Of a DNA stretch of 64,000 nucleotides, positions 12,655 to 25,180 are shown one piece after another (positions within the stretch are counted from its first letter, which is position 1; each line of letters starts with the position of its first letter). The stretch lies in assembly GCA_963854835.1 (NCBI GenBank), contig OY978526.1, positions 93,580,640-93,644,639 of the forward strand, written 5' to 3'. This stretch comes from Megamerina dolium. Lineage: Eukaryota > Arthropoda > Insecta > Diptera > Megamerinidae. The notes below the pieces were generated by a model that saw only the letters and a list, made by a program, of their open reading frames with translations, was not told the DNA's origin and did no database searches. The position numbers and the translations under genes were made by a program.

Positions 12655-12895
12655 AATGTAGATGTTCGGCCCCATTTGCGTTGATCGCGAGTATCGAATA
12701 AGGTACAACCATGAGCTGTCTGAGTTATATGCTGACACCGACATAGTAAAGCGCTTTAAAATTCAGCGACTGCGCTGGCTTGGTCATGTCGGGCCAATGG
12801 AAGTACAAGCTCCGACTAAGAAGGTGTTATATTCGAAACCCATTGGTGGACGACGCAGAAGGGGCAGACCCAACCTCCATATACATTTATAAGGT
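12655..12895 (+). mobile_element. RTE/craft-type LINE fragment (C-terminal part)
   Basis: Reads FGPICVDREYRIRYNHELSE, DTDIVKRFKIQRLRWLGHV and GGRRRRGRPN, the conserved tail after the reverse transcriptase in RTE-like elements. Follows directly on a DDE transposase fragment. Confidence 0.75.
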
Positions 12896-13072
12896 TGATT
12901 GGAGACTCCACTGTTTATGTTTCTTGTAACGAGTAGCGGCAGGAGGAAGATCATAGACACTTGTCAAACAATCATTGATAAATATAGGTGTGCACGAATT
13001 AAGTCCTGAATAACAGAGGTGCAATACAGCCATTATGTGGTCATTACAATTGAAAATCGATTTAGGCCGCAT

Positions 13073-13560
13073 CTAGCATGCATCTAGCTGGCGTAAGTTA
13101 AAGGTTCCACGCGCTGACAAGTTCTCTTGGTCTTTCCACCGGAGGTTAGGTCTGGCTCTTCGGCATCGTCCACCAGCGAGCTCCAAATATAATGCATCCT
13201 TAGCCGGAGCGTGTTCGCCGAGTATTCTCTCATCGGTAAAGGCCAACAGCATGACACTTTTGTTGAAGATAGTGCCATTATGTCGTATATTAGTAGCTCG
13301 TATTATTTTCTCCATAATATGACTGAAGATCTCGAACGATAACGAATTAACTTGTCTGAAACACAATTCGGTGTGAAACGGCGGAAGAGATCCTTCCCAA
13401 TTTTCACTGCACAACGGAAGCTGTGCAGTGTCATTCTGCAAAGACGAATGAGCTTCGCAGGAATACCGAACTCAGACATTGTTGTGTAAAGGTAATCATT
13501 TACCGGACTTTCGAAAACGGCTTGATAATCAACAAATGAATGGTGTGTTGATCTGTTTTT
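13073..13560 (-). mobile_element. RTE/craft-type LINE fragment (reverse transcriptase)
   Basis: The minus strand carries HLFVDYQAVFESPVNDYLY (RT motif A region), EFGIPAKLIRLCRMT, then FRQVNSLSFEIFSHIMEKII. After a deletion near the motif C position (LAFTDE) comes the C-terminal GGRCRRARPNLRWKDQ. One frame change at about 13440. Confidence 0.75.
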
Positions 13561-13669
13561 CTTCGGTATTCTTCAAAATTTCTTCAAATTAATTACAGAT
13601 GGATGTGCAGTGTTTTAATATGGAAATAAAAACATTAATTTTCAGGCGTAATTATAAGTATTATTTAAT

Positions 13670-13985
13670 TTCATTTTTATTAAAAACATTCTTGTTACAA
13701 AGTTTAATAATCGAAATATTTCCCATCACTATCTACTGTCCTTTGACATTTATCGGGTAGATTGGGGTCCTTCGCGATAGAAACTTGGGGATTTGAGGCA
13801 AAATAGTCATCGAGCCATTTTTGTACATCTTCAACTTTGGAGAATCGGTGGTTAGCTAAAAAAGATTGCATTGATCTGAATAAGTGGTAGTCGGAAGGAG
13901 CAAAGTCGAGAATACGTCGCATGCTGAATAACATTACATGCTGAATGTGAGTTCCTAAGTTCCTGAGTACCGGTACGTGAATCAT
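13670..13985 (-). mobile_element. C-terminal mariner transposase fragment
   Basis: The minus frame reads RRILDFAPSDYHLFRSMQSF, then LANHRFSKVEDVQKWLDDYF, then LPDKCQRTVDSDGKYFDY. The LAPSDYHLF motif with the third catalytic Asp and the GKYF ending are typical of mariners. It belongs to a different lineage from the other mariners here. The N-terminal two-thirds is absent; no inverted ends were found. Confidence 0.72.
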
Positions 13986-14144
13986 CCTCAAGGCAAAAAT
14001 AATTGTTATGAAACCTTGTATACCATCATTGTACTGTTCTAAGATTCATATAATTTTTACACAAAGTCGAATTAATCAATATCACAGCTCCAGCAGTACT
14101 TTTTTTCATTTGAATACACAATGGCGTGAATGTTGCATATCGAC

Positions 14145-14520
14145 ATCCATCTCTTATAAAATTGATAAACACTGAATGACAGTTTGGAAGCGACTGAAAC
14201 AATGTCTTATAAACAGCAATGACTAAATCCGCAGAGTTACTCGGGACATAAACTTGAAAACATAAACTTAGAAAACAAATCTGTATAGATTTTTGTTATG
14301 TTCTATGTGTCAAATAATCGGTTATACTGCTCTCGTGTGTCAGCTGACATATCAAACTAAGTTAAGTCTAGAGTAAATTACGCTTGAGCTACAATTACCC
14401 AAAATGGCGGGCGAAATGGATGCGTTTAAGTTGGTTTTTTTATGCAACAAACTGCACATGACAGAATATATTTGTTCACCTATTTGTGGTATGAGATATA
14501 TAGATTCAATTAAGATTTGG
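14145..14520. repeat. dispersed repeat Y, copy 1
   Basis: Shares TCTTATAAAATTGATA.ACACTGAATGACAG, AACAGCAATGACTAA, ACCCAAAATGGCGG.CGAAATG and CACATGACAGAAT with 53845-54040. It has about 165 extra bases (about 14227-14390) between the second and third blocks. Unclassified. Confidence 0.7.
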
Positions 14521-15699
14521 ATAGAATTAATCTGTGCGCTGTGTGCTGAACATTAAACCTGTGCAAAGTGTAAATGTTTAACCTTTAAACACAAGAGTAA
14601 AACTAAAATAAACTAACATAGATGTGTAATTTTTTCACATAATATTATTTATATATTGTATAAAGGTTATAGTCCTGCGTTCAGCTCCAATTATAGTGCA
14701 GTTAGTGCATACTATTCGTCAATGGAACTCATTACTTCGCAACCTGCACGAATTAAGTGGTGCCAAACAATTGATGAATTATTTTGGTAAGTAAGTTTGG
14801 GCTTCAATTATTTTGATATAATTATATATTAATTATACTTTTGTACTGAATATAAAAAGATAAATAAATATCGCTTATTCACAAGTGAGCCTCACAAAAG
14901 TGGTACTGAAAGCTTTTACTCAATTTTCGGAATAACGACTCAGATCTATTTAAGAAACTGAAACACTTGAAAAGCAAAACTTAAATTAAACTAAGTAAAC
15001 TTCCATATTTATGGCAATTATTGAGTGTCGAGATATATTGTACATAACTTAAGCAATCGTACAATAATTGAATATCAAGTTTTTTTCTTAAGTCTTTTAT
15101 ATCCATTTTTTCAAAGTACTGGCACTGTACCCCTTAACCGATGAACTTGCTAAAAAGAAGCATAATAATATATAGATATTTAAAAATCATTCTAGCTACA
15201 CCACTATACTGTACATATAGTATACATACAATATTATATTTTTTTGTTGGCAATGAAATCGAAAATTTAGTCATGTTTATAATATGGCAGCAACAATTGC
15301 ATGTGGCATCGTTTACCATATGGATATACAACCATATTACATATAACTATGCAACAGTGCTTCAAATAAAGTAAATGATTTTTATTGCCATAATTGGTGT
15401 TAAAAACTGAATTAAGCATACGCTAAATTACAGTGTTTAGCAACATTCAATATGATCTAAGCAAAAAAACAAAAGTCTTCGTGTCAATGTTTGAAATACA
15501 TCTAATGCCATTCATATGATCAAGAAGAAGAAAAGCTACTATTTATACCATAACTTTTATAAACCAATAATAATGAATAATAAAAATAAAAAAAACAATA
15601 GAATTAAATGCAAAATGAACAAATCATATTAGCCAATCAGCAAAAAGTAACCGTCATAGCAAAAAGCATTAAAAGCATACACTCTGAACACCAATAAAA
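14521..15699. other. no gene seen
   Basis: AT-rich; overlapping antisense short frames at 15134 and 15141 look incidental. Confidence 0.6.
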
Positions 15700-18196
15700 T
15701 ATAAATGATGCTGAACATTGTAATAAGAGTGAGAGCGATAGAGAGATATACAGAGAGAAACAAAGAGATACGTATAAGTTAATGTAACGTAACGTAATCT
15801 TTAAAAAACTCATGAACTCATTGCCTTTCCTCAATTCAATGCACTCTCTCCCTTTCTCTTGCTCTCTCTCTTTCCCTCACATAATTGTCTGACTATCGGA
15901 ACACGTTGATCACATTGCTTTTTTTTTTCGCCAGTAAAAACGGGGCGTGCACAAATTTCTTTAGCACAAATATCAATATGCCTGCAATTGTATAGGTTAC
16001 TTGTTGGTATACAATATATTGACGCAAGTATAGTACGCATCACCCGCACACTTGGACAATTTGTTTCTACCAAAACTCCCCGATTTTTACGATCGCCGAT
16101 CTATTTAGAGAGTAGGTTCGCAATCGCTGTTGACTGGCTGGTTGATGGACGGCCGAACTCTTGCTTCGATCTGTTGATGTTGTCATTAATAAATATATTC
16201 AAACAATTTCTACATTATGATGTTGACTTACCTTCAACACATTGCTGTAGCGTGAGCATTTTATTACTAACGTTGTTGTTTACTGTGCATGCTAAAGGTA
16301 TCTGACTGGTTGGCAGATTGGTTAGCTTCTCGTTTGGTTCGGTCTTAACGTGATCAGTATTCTTATGTATACCAGCTCATGCACGTTTATTCTTCACATG
16401 CTATGTAGATACGTACGTACATATGTTATGTGTGCAGTTGCCGTTTATTTGTGGTCGTTGTCGTAGTCGTTCTCGTTGTCGTCCCACCGTTAACATCGTA
16501 TTACCGTCGGTGCACTCTCTGTTCGTTCCTAATTTTCTTTCACAAACACACATACAAATTGACATCTTACTGGCAGATATTTACCTTCTTGGAGGCTTCT
16601 TTGCATTTCAAGTTGCAGTCAGTTGTATGTAGTTGGCTAACGCGACGCGTGCAAGGCTTACGGGGTTACGATCATCACCAACAATTGCACAAGAAGCATT
16701 CTACTCGAGTTGTTCTTGGCTTTCGCAAAAACTTGCTATCTTACGTGTTTAGTGTTGAACGAAATTTTAACGTATGCAGACAATATTTTCTAAAGTGATA
16801 GCAAATAACGTCGGAATTACATTGGATGAAGAAAGAACGCAATAAATTGAATCCGATAATAAATTTTGCAAAAAATAAAAAATAAAAAACAAAAATTAAG
16901 CAATTTACAAATAATTAAATACATATCGCGGGTCATATTCAAGACTGTTGACAGTTGCACTAAGGCACACATCTTTTTAAAATGAATATTAAATATTTCG
17001 TAGTCAGTCAATCAATCAATCAATGATGTGAGCAACAACAACAACAACAATAACAAAAATACATTTGAAAAGGTAGTGTGGATCAATTTTGTTTCAACAA
17101 GCTGTTCGAGTGTTAAGTAGACAAACATATGTGTGCTTTATGTTAATTGAGTATTATGCAGTCAGTATATTATGTGTCTTGTGTACGATTTGAAAGGTGT
17201 AATGTGCCCATATCAAAGTGATCTGATTTCAAATAAGTCTCAGTATAGCTAATTATTTATTTTATGAAAAGTGAAAAGTGATTAGCCTCTCTTTTGTATT
17301 AAATTAAATTAATGAGATTAGTTTAATTTGGTACATCATTTTTTTTTTAATTCTACCAATAATTAGTACCAAAAAAGGTACAAATTGTTATACCTAGTTT
17401 GCTAATTTCTTATAGCTTTAGTTATTTTTGTATCAATTTAATATAATTTAACTTTAATGGTGTATAACAATTAAATAAAGAAGGATATTTAAGTGAAATT
17501 TTGACTTATTCGAAATTTTTTTGTTTGTAAGTAACTGTGTGTGATGTAGTTGCCGGATAATAGCCGTGTTTGATATACACAATTAGCTATCGATTTCTAT
17601 AGAAAGTCGAGCGGCGATGTCTATCCCTACTTACCAATTAATTATTGAGATAAAGTAGTGTTACCATCGTGTATGCGCTATTTATTAACGAAAAAGGCAA
17701 ATCCACAGTTAATTGCCATGGTATACGTATTGTAGTGCTTATTTCAATTATAAAAAATAAAAATGATTTAAATATTATTCGATAGTGATGAAAAATTTAC
17801 AAAGGAATATACCTAATTGTGGGTGCCTAATGTCAATGTGACACCATTGCTAATTGTGTGTAAGCGTCTTATTGAAATTGATTTCGAATAAAAAACCAAT
17901 TAGTGAAATAAAAAATTAAAAAATATACTCATACAATACGCTTACTACAATCAGTAAGAGAAATAAATAAACGAATACTTAATATTGATAATAAATAATT
18001 AATAATAGTGAATCGTGTGCGTTGTTGTGTGCAACTATGTACATATTTGTGCTGTGATTGATTTGGTTACTTACGGTTGATCATTACTAGTTGAATATCA
18101 TATTATGTGAATTTATAGCAGATTTATGTGTGGATTATTTTTGAAATTACAATTGGATTACAAGCATTGGTTAATTGTCGTTGATTATTGCCACAA
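15700..18196 (+). promoter_or_regulatory. candidate dysf promoter and untranslated first exon region
   Basis: The only stretch left of the coding exon with promoter-like texture. Purine-rich GAGAG clusters lie at about 15728-15772 and pyrimidine-rich CTCTC clusters at 15842-15880; these are GAGA-factor-type sites on opposite strands. A higher-GC block spans about 16000-16750. A TCAGTT initiator-like motif at 16618 is followed about 22 bases later by GACGCGTG, which is DPE-like. From about 17000 the sequence has (CAAT)n and (CAA)n runs typical of long insect leaders. CAA/GTACGT near 18195 is a possible donor that could splice to 27628. All of this is inference from texture; no transcript evidence is available. 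Confidence 0.25.
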
Positions 18197-18532
18197 CTCA
18201 AGTACGTAAAGATTTATGTTCATATTCAATTATAGGTTAAATGCAATTTTAGTTTTTTTATAACTGTGTAAATGTTCAATTCGAGATTTGAGGGCCTTGA
18301 AAATAACACATTACTAAGATTTTCCCATAAATAAATTGATTGGGGCTAAAATGTACGATCGACCAATTGATGTTGCCATTTATAGAATTTAAACCATTTA
18401 TCGATGAATTTCTTAACGGTTAACTTTAACTGAAAGCTGTTAGATTATTAAAAATACCAAAAATTCCACATTTAAAACATGCACTTATTAATGTTTCTCA
18501 TTTTTCTGAATTAAGATAAATAATCTAATTTT

Positions 18533-18893
18533 GGGTGACGTAGCTCAGTGGTTAGTGTGTTGGCTTCTGATCTGTAGGTCTTGGGATCAATCACCAGCTC
18601 AAGCATAACAAGTTTAATATCGAAAACGATTTTTCTTTCGAACGGTACCCATCTATAGGCAAGCAATTGGCAATTCTTAGGACAGTAGCATTTTGCCATG
18701 CAAGAGCTTTTAAAAAAACTCTGTGACAAATCTCAGTAAAAGTGATGTCGCAAGAGTTCTGCCGTTCGGAACCGGCTAAAATAAGTAGGTCTCTTCTAAT
18801 ACTGTCCAAAATTTCAAACGCACAACAGTAATGGAAGAGAAGCTCGGCCAATGAGACCTTCGGGGCTCTAAGTGCCACATATTTATTTTTATT
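18533..18893 (+). mobile_element. tRNA-derived SINE, full length (copy 5)
   Basis: A box 18539-18550, B box diverged (GGGATCAATCACC), the complete body, and tail CCTTCGGGGCTCTAAGTGCC followed by CACATATTTATTTTTATTTT. The best example for length, about 360 bp. Confidence 0.88.
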
Positions 18894-19084
18894 TTATAAT
18901 AACAACAATATACAAAGAAAATGAAAAGAGAAATTCATGCCGGCAAATGTTTTCTAAATAGCCGCTTTTGTAAAATTTTGTTTGACAATTCTGCAAGAGG
19001 ATTTGAAAGATTTTTCATTTTTGTAAATTATTGTATTATATTTTGAACAAAGGAGATAGCCATTAGAGACATTTTTAGATCTTT

Positions 19085-19400
19085 ATAGATGTATTGACAA
19101 CCAAGGATGCATCGTTTATTGTCCGAAGGCTTTTTGACTGGGCTCGTTGAATTAATTCTATATTCGAACTAGAGTTGCACTTTCCCATTGTTGAAAGCCT
19201 CAAAATAAGCTTTATAATTGTTTTATAGATAAGAACTTTGTGTTGTAAATAAAGTTTAGACTAGCGGTAGGTGTACTTCTTCCAAATAAGGCGGCTGTCA
19301 AGATGAAATGCCCAAATATTTAACTTTATCGAATTTGGTAATTTGTACATTATTTAGCTTAACAGGAGAACATGTGTTTTGTGTCCTGGTGCAAACGTAA
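19085..19400 (-). mobile_element. Jockey-clade LINE fragment
   Basis: On the minus strand, several frames together give KLNNVQITKFDKVKYLGI, FDSRLIWKK, LQHKVLIYKTIIKLI, then SNIELI.RAQSKSLRTI, the region after the reverse transcriptase palm in Jockey-type elements. Stops and frame changes throughout. Confidence 0.65.
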
Positions 19401-19587
19401 TATGCTTGCTTTTATCTTATTTCGCCTTTCAGTTAATCATTTAGCTACTGTTTGTAAGTGAACATTTATGATAATTTGTTTGATGAAATATATTATAAAT
19501 ATAGTATAAATTGTGTGCGTGCATTTTCAATTATTGTGTACAATAAAAATATATTAGAAAGCAAAAAATGGGTGTAACATAAATTTG

Positions 19588-19953
19588 CAATCCTCCGGTT
19601 TTACTAAAGAGGAAGAACTTCTGCTATATGATTTCAGTCGTAATGTGAGCACAAAATTGTCAGCACTTTTCTGTGCCACTGCATTAACAATGGACATGAC
19701 AGTGATGTGTTCCAATTGAAACACAAAATACCAGCATTTCTTGAAGGTGCGTAACACGTGAAGTGGATCACCAGCTCGACGATGACAAAATAGTAACACA
19801 GAAGGAAGAAGACGAACGTATTGTATGGACGAAAAATGAAGTGCCGGACTATGTGAGAACAACCTATACAATTTCCGATAAAAATGCATTACTTTTGGCC
19901 ATTACAATTTTCATTAGTTTCTTCCTGTTACAGGATGCATCGCCAAAAAATTA
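19588..19953 (+). pseudogene. decayed copy of TRAP-gamma (signal sequence receptor subunit 3)
   Basis: Two pieces in two frames resemble the translocon-associated protein subunit gamma, an ER membrane protein of about 185 residues that works beside Sec61 (family knowledge). Piece one (19594-19716) reads SGFTKEEELLLYDFSRNVST followed by KLSALF, like the TRAP-gamma N-terminus. It ends in TGA and resumes in frame as NTKYQ, like the segment before the cytosolic loop. Piece two, shifted one frame from about 19754, reads TREVDHQLDDDK, then KEEDERIVWTKNEVPDY, then a hydrophobic stretch ALLLAITIFISFFLL that matches the third membrane segment. About 35 residues covering the first membrane helices are missing, and the C-terminus stops early at DASPKN. 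Two nonsense codons and one frameshift make a functional product unlikely. The lack of any visible intron and an AATAAA at 20011 suggest a retrocopy. The parent gene is not in the window. Confidence 0.75.
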
Positions 19954-20541
19954 ATTAGTTTTTCTCCATAGGTGCATTAGCATTATTCTCTACAAGCACA
20001 TAAAGTAATTAATAAAAAATTATAACAAATGACTGGTATCCAAGCGATTTTCACCCATTGTGTAGTTGGGCGTATATGTTACACCTATTGCGATTTTCAT
20101 TTCCTTCCAACTAATTGTAGAAAGAAATATTCGCAAATCGAATGAGTTTGACATTCGCATTGGTATTGCCAAGCGCAAGAAATTTCCTATCCGAAAAGGG
20201 TAAAAAATATGTGCGTAAATCGCATTACTGAGTACCATTTATTCGAAATCGAGTAATTTGACTTTCGTATCGAATTGCGGAGTGACCGACTTGGTCAGAC
20301 TTTATTAACCTTGTAAGCCTTTGTTAAGATAACACCCGACGTTGTTAACACGGCATAATGTATGTAGGGTATGGCACACCAAATGTTGCCACACGCCAAC
20401 TGACAATAATCACCAGTAATAGCATTTCTTTTCATGGGTTAGTCTTATGATGTTCTATTTTCTCGAATAAATGCAAATTCGATTGTTTTTTTATTATATA
20501 TAAGTACGTATGTACGTATGTATGAGTGTGTGTGAGAGTTT

Positions 20542-20558
20542 CTGTGTGTGTGTGTGTG
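20542..20558. repeat. (TG)n microsatellite
   Basis: Eight TG units beside TGTGTGAGAG. Confidence 0.8.
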
Positions 20559-20616
20559 GTTATTGTGGCTTATTTTTGATTTATGATTTGAAGTATGCAT
20601 CATGTATATGTAAATA

Positions 20617-21498
20617 CGAGGGCGGTCCCAGAACTACCCGACCTGATATATAGATGGCGGCAGTAATTAGAAAAAGTTACATTCGGTGAAAAGTGGCAAC
20701 CTTATAAAACATATGTTTTAAGTATCAAGGCGCCACGTTGTTTAGTATTTTCTTTTTGGAGCCATCGAAAGTTAACGACCTCAGTGAATTTGTAAACATA
20801 AAAAAATTGGTCACCGTTATGTAATTCAATACTTTCATTTGAAAGGTCTCAGTCCAACGAATATTAAAACCGAACTAGATTCTACTCTGTGGGAGTCAGC
20901 TCCTTTGTTTACGACAATAAAATATTGGGTGGCAGAGTTTAAACGAGGTCGTACGAGCTACCAAGACGAACACCGTAGTGGTCAACCAATTTAGGTGGCC
21001 ATGCCAGAAACAGTTAAGAAAATCCACAAAATGGTATTGGATGATCGCCGGCTGAAGGTTCGTGAGCTAGGTGTAATTACAGGCATTTCAAAAAGTGGTA
21101 TACATCGTATATTGAACGAAAATTTAGAGATGAAAAAGCTGTGTGCAAGATGGGTGGCGCCTTTGCTCACAATAGAACAAAAACACCAGTTCACACATCC
21201 GTTATTGCGATGGCCAAAATCAATGAGCTAAAGCTCGAATTGTTTCAGCACGCATTTCTATTTCCAAATTTAAAAAAATGGCTTGGTGATAGAAAATTTG
21301 CAAACAATGAAGAGGTGGAGTCTGCGGTAGATGGCTATTTTAATGAGCTAGGCAGTTCATACTATAAACAGGGTATCGAAGCTATAGAATATCGCTCGGT
21401 ATAGCGCTAAAAGGAGATTATGTTGAGAAATAAAGAAAAATTTTTCCAAATTTATTGTGTTTTCCTTGTTAGGTCGGGTAGTTCTGGGACCACCCTCG
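20617..21498 (+). mobile_element. mariner copy 1 of the CGAGGGCGGTCCCAGAA family, internally deleted
   Basis: Flanked by TA on both sides (20615-20616 and 21499-21500), with near-perfect inverted ends of about 30 bp beginning CGAGGGCGGTCCCAGAACTA. Interior remnants of the transposase read GHRYVIQYFHLKGLSP, VAEFKRGRTSYQDEHRSG and KKIHKMVLDDRRLKVRELG. The start ATG is ATA and a TAG interrupts the frame at 20993. The part with the first catalytic Asp is missing: the frame jumps from LLTIEQK to a piece reading TPVHTSVIAMAKINELKLEL. PYSPDLAPSD is also deleted. It ends in GYFNELGSSYYKQGIEAIEY. A dead, non-autonomous copy. Confidence 0.9.
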
Positions 21499-22069
21499 TA
21501 TGCATCATGTACATATATGTATGTTAAATAAGGTGTGTGTGACCATCTTCCGCAGCGATATGGTGAAGGCTCCAGTTAAATTAAAGATCACAAATGAATG
21601 ACACTTGACACTTGAATTGAAGAATTGTTGATGAGATTGCTTGACAATGTGTAGGTATACATGCTACAAAAAATTGTAATGGATATACACGAAAATAGAT
21701 AATATTTCAGAAACTTTGCTCTGAAAGTACGTATGCAGTAAGTATGTATCTACATATAGTACAAAATACAATGTAGAAAGAAGAAAATCCATTAAAACGC
21801 AATTCAATTTTTATTGATTTAAATTGAATACACATTTTCATGAATATTACATACGCTATATATGTACTTTTAAGGCGCGGTGTATAGTGGACAATCCCCT
21901 TATAAAGGCATATCATAAATGATTGTTCCAAAAAAAAAAAACCGAGAAAAAATATTGGTAATAAATATCACAAAAACTATTGTAGTCATCAATTTTCAGC
22001 GCTTGCCTCCTAAGAAGCTAATTTTTTCAGCTTTTTAATTAGAAAAATCTGCAAGTCCAATGAGTCAAT

Positions 22070-22760
22070 TTACATATCGTGGCGGGGGCAATGGTCATAA
22101 GCTTTCATCGAGGCGATGAAAGAAATTCTCTGGCCCATATTTCATCTGTGGGGTCATCAACAAATCGGGTAGCCTTTATTCGAGGTTTCTACGTCCAGAA
22201 CACCTCGCGTACTGTTATTGTGATTAGGGTTAGTGGGCGATCTGACATCACCAATTATGCCTGTTTTCCAATCACTTCTACCATTCCCCACTCTTCTTTC
22301 TCTCCCTGTCAGCAGCCTCATTAGCTCACGAGTAACACCAACATCTGCAGGAGAACACCTCCGTTGCAGCTCATCGGCATTCCCGTCTCATCACGAGGAT
22401 TGTCATAATTTTTAATTAGAGCACACTTTTTAAGTGCCGGTTCCCAATCCCCATTCACAACCTCTAAACTAGAAAATGTTCACGCTTCACTTCAGCCGCC
22501 TCTCAACGGGTGTCAGGAAGAGTTTGCTCGGTAGTCGCCACGTGGCGGACTTCAATTAAAAATGAAGGTGGCATCATGTAGCAAGCAGAACCAGCTACAT
22601 GACGACACTATCATTAAAAAATTAAGGTATCATCACATAGTGTGCAGGACAAACTACAAAACGACTAGTGAGTTGACTTCCGATGAGTTAAACAAGAACT
22701 GCGCTAGCCGCACCAGGTGAGGTGTTTACGCACGTTACCGTCCGAAATCACCACAAGACT
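22070..22760. repeat. unclassified repeat-like block, higher GC
   Basis: GC-richer than its surroundings. GAAAATGTTCACGCTTCACT, CAGCCGCCTCTCAACGGGTG echo AAAATGTTCACCAGACTTCA and ACCGCCGCTCATCGAGTACC at 51318-51365. Short frames (for example 22079-22324) look incidental. Probably the remains of a retroelement, not proven. Confidence 0.35.
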
Positions 22761-23564
22761 TCTACATATTAGTGAATATCTCAAATTCAAACATTATTCG
22801 CATAATATACATTTGAATACGTAGATTTTTGTATTGTTGAAGTAGATAAAGTTTTTTCTTTTTTTTTTAATCGTTTTTGTTTGCTTTCAATAAAAGGTAT
22901 TAAATACTGTGTGACTTACGATCTTTTTACTGGTGTACAAAATAATTCATCAATCATAAAATAGTGTACATTTAAATATATATGTACATAAATTATTTTT
23001 TCTTTACTATTTGTAGGGAGAGATATGTGTAGTTAGAAAAAGAGATTCTCGATATTAAACATATATTTCTCATCATGATCAATGGCTATGTACATACAGA
23101 GACTGGCTTGTATTGATCAGTACATGAATGGCCGACGCTGATCCAGTGAACTTTCAGATTACATTTTCTTTTGTTTGTTTTCCCCATTTGTTTTTTTAGT
23201 CCGAAATTCCCCTTTTCAACCTCTTTCATATCTACTTCACTTGCTGATTCATACGTCGTTACTGAATTTTGACTATTCATAATCGTTTTAATTGGGTATT
23301 GATTGTAGATTACATTTATTGATAAAGCATTCATCTTGTTACCATCTATTATTTGATAGCTTTTGTTTTTAATGTAAATAATAAGCCGTCTACAAAAAAT
23401 AATAGATAATAAAAACTATTTTAAGCAATACTGTATTTTTGGATGTGGTATAACGTAATCATATAGTACTTTATATTAGAGATTGAATTAACGGTGGTTG
23501 AAAAACACAAATTCGAAAACAAAATAGAAAATATTTCAGAAATATTTTTACTTTTGTCCATATT

Positions 23565-24292
23565 TTCCTGAAGAAGGAGCTAAATCTGGCGAATAAGGTG
23601 CGTGCGCCTTCTTTGGACACGATTCTCCCGTTTCAGTCCATTGTTTTGACTACTCCTTTGTTTATCGGCTTCATTACTGTGAAACATCGCCAAACACTCT
23701 ATAGAAACATCTTTTCACTACGTTGTTTTTGTTCTATTGTGAGCAAACGCGGCACAAATCTTGTACACAGCTTTTTCATCTCCAAATTTTCGGTCAATAT
23801 ACGATGTATAGCACTTTTTGAAATGTCTGTAATTTCACCTAGCTCACGCACCTTCAGCCGGCGATCATCCAATACCATTTTGTGGATTTTCTTAACCGTT
23901 TCTGGCGTGCCACCTCAATTGATCGACCACTACGGTGTTCGTCTTGGCAGCTTGTACGACCTCGTTTAAACTCTGCCACCCAATATTTTATGGTCGTAAG
24001 CGAAGGAGCAGACTCTCTCAGAGTAGAATCAAGTTCGGTTTTAATAGTCGTTGGACGGAGACTTTTCAAATAAAAGTATGTGAATTACATAACGGTGACC
24101 AATTTTTTCCATGTTGAAAAATTCACTGAGGTCAACTTTCGATGGCTCCAAAAAAAAAAAATACTAAACAACGTAGCGCCTTGAAACTTAAAACATATGT
24201 TTTATAAGGTTGCCACTTTGCACAAAAGTAATTTTTTTCAAACTATTGCCGCCATCTATATGTCAGGTCGGGTAGCTCTGGGACCGCCCTCG
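23565..24292 (-). mobile_element. mariner copy 2 of the same family, truncated
   Basis: The 5' inverted end lies at 24262-24292 (on the minus strand, CGAGGGCGGTCCCAGAGCTA) next to TA. The transposase start is ATG GAA AAA ATT GGT CAC CGT. A frameshift follows soon after, then LRPTTIKTELDSTLRESAPS and VAEFKRGRTSCQDEHRSGR, another frameshift, and KKIHKMVLDDRRLKVRELG. The region between the first Asp and the HAPYSPDLAPS motif (about 23575-23620) is largely gone, and no 3' inverted end is seen. Left limit approximate. Confidence 0.8.
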
Positions 24293-24294
24293 TA

Positions 24295-25177
24295 TTTCCA
24301 TAAAGTGTGATTGAAATAAAAATTGATTGAAGTTATTAGTAGTAGTATATTTTATATTTATTTACTTTTGTTTTGTACTTTGTTTTTGTGTTGAAAATGA
24401 GCAATATAAATTACCAACATTCCAAATGCAATAGTAAATTAGAAAATTCAAATAATGATCAGAATGAAAAGTATATTCTAATTATTTTCAATAATGAATA
24501 TATTTCTACCACAGGTAATGAAGCTTCACAGGCAAGGAAGCTCCATAAAAACGCCAACTAGCATACACATTACAATTTCGTGATCGTTATCTGATGATTC
24601 CTAGTTGTTATTATGCTTGTATATTGAATGTAGTCGCTTGTGGTAGTTATTAAAATTCATAATTGTATTCGTATTATATTGTATAGTGTATCTTATGATC
24701 AAGTAAGCAATACATATATACAAGTACCTGTACCAGGACAATATGCGAGAAATGTTGTTATTCTGACTGTGGTGGTTTTTCTTAATGCAGAATATGCATA
24801 TGACCAATTGGTCGCAAACAACAAAACAATAGTAGCAATGTCAGAATTATGAATACCAGTTGTTAGTTTAAACTTTTGCATTGCCTTCCTTGAGCTCAGT
24901 TCCAGTTTCTCGAGAAACATACACATATACATACATTGGATGTGCATGTATCAGGATCATAACGAAGGCTATTTGTGGATTTAGTGATATACGAATAAAA
25001 TTATAAGATGGGGAAAATGTACTGAGTTAGTACAATTAATCGAAGTACTAAGTAAGTGCTGTGTGCATCCTTTTGTATATATCTACATAACATACGTACA
25101 TACCCAATGGATCGACAAGGGGTTAAGGATTATCAAGCGTGACCAATAATTGCTCTACTACCTTATTGAGATTTACC
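24295..25177. other. no gene seen
   Basis: AT-rich; between mariner copy 2 and MITE copy 2. Confidence 0.6.
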
Positions 25178-25180
25178 TTA

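Noticed and set aside
15988..16305. 105-codon plus frame in the candidate promoter
   Set aside because: No domain and no splice context; length is compatible with chance in the higher-GC block.
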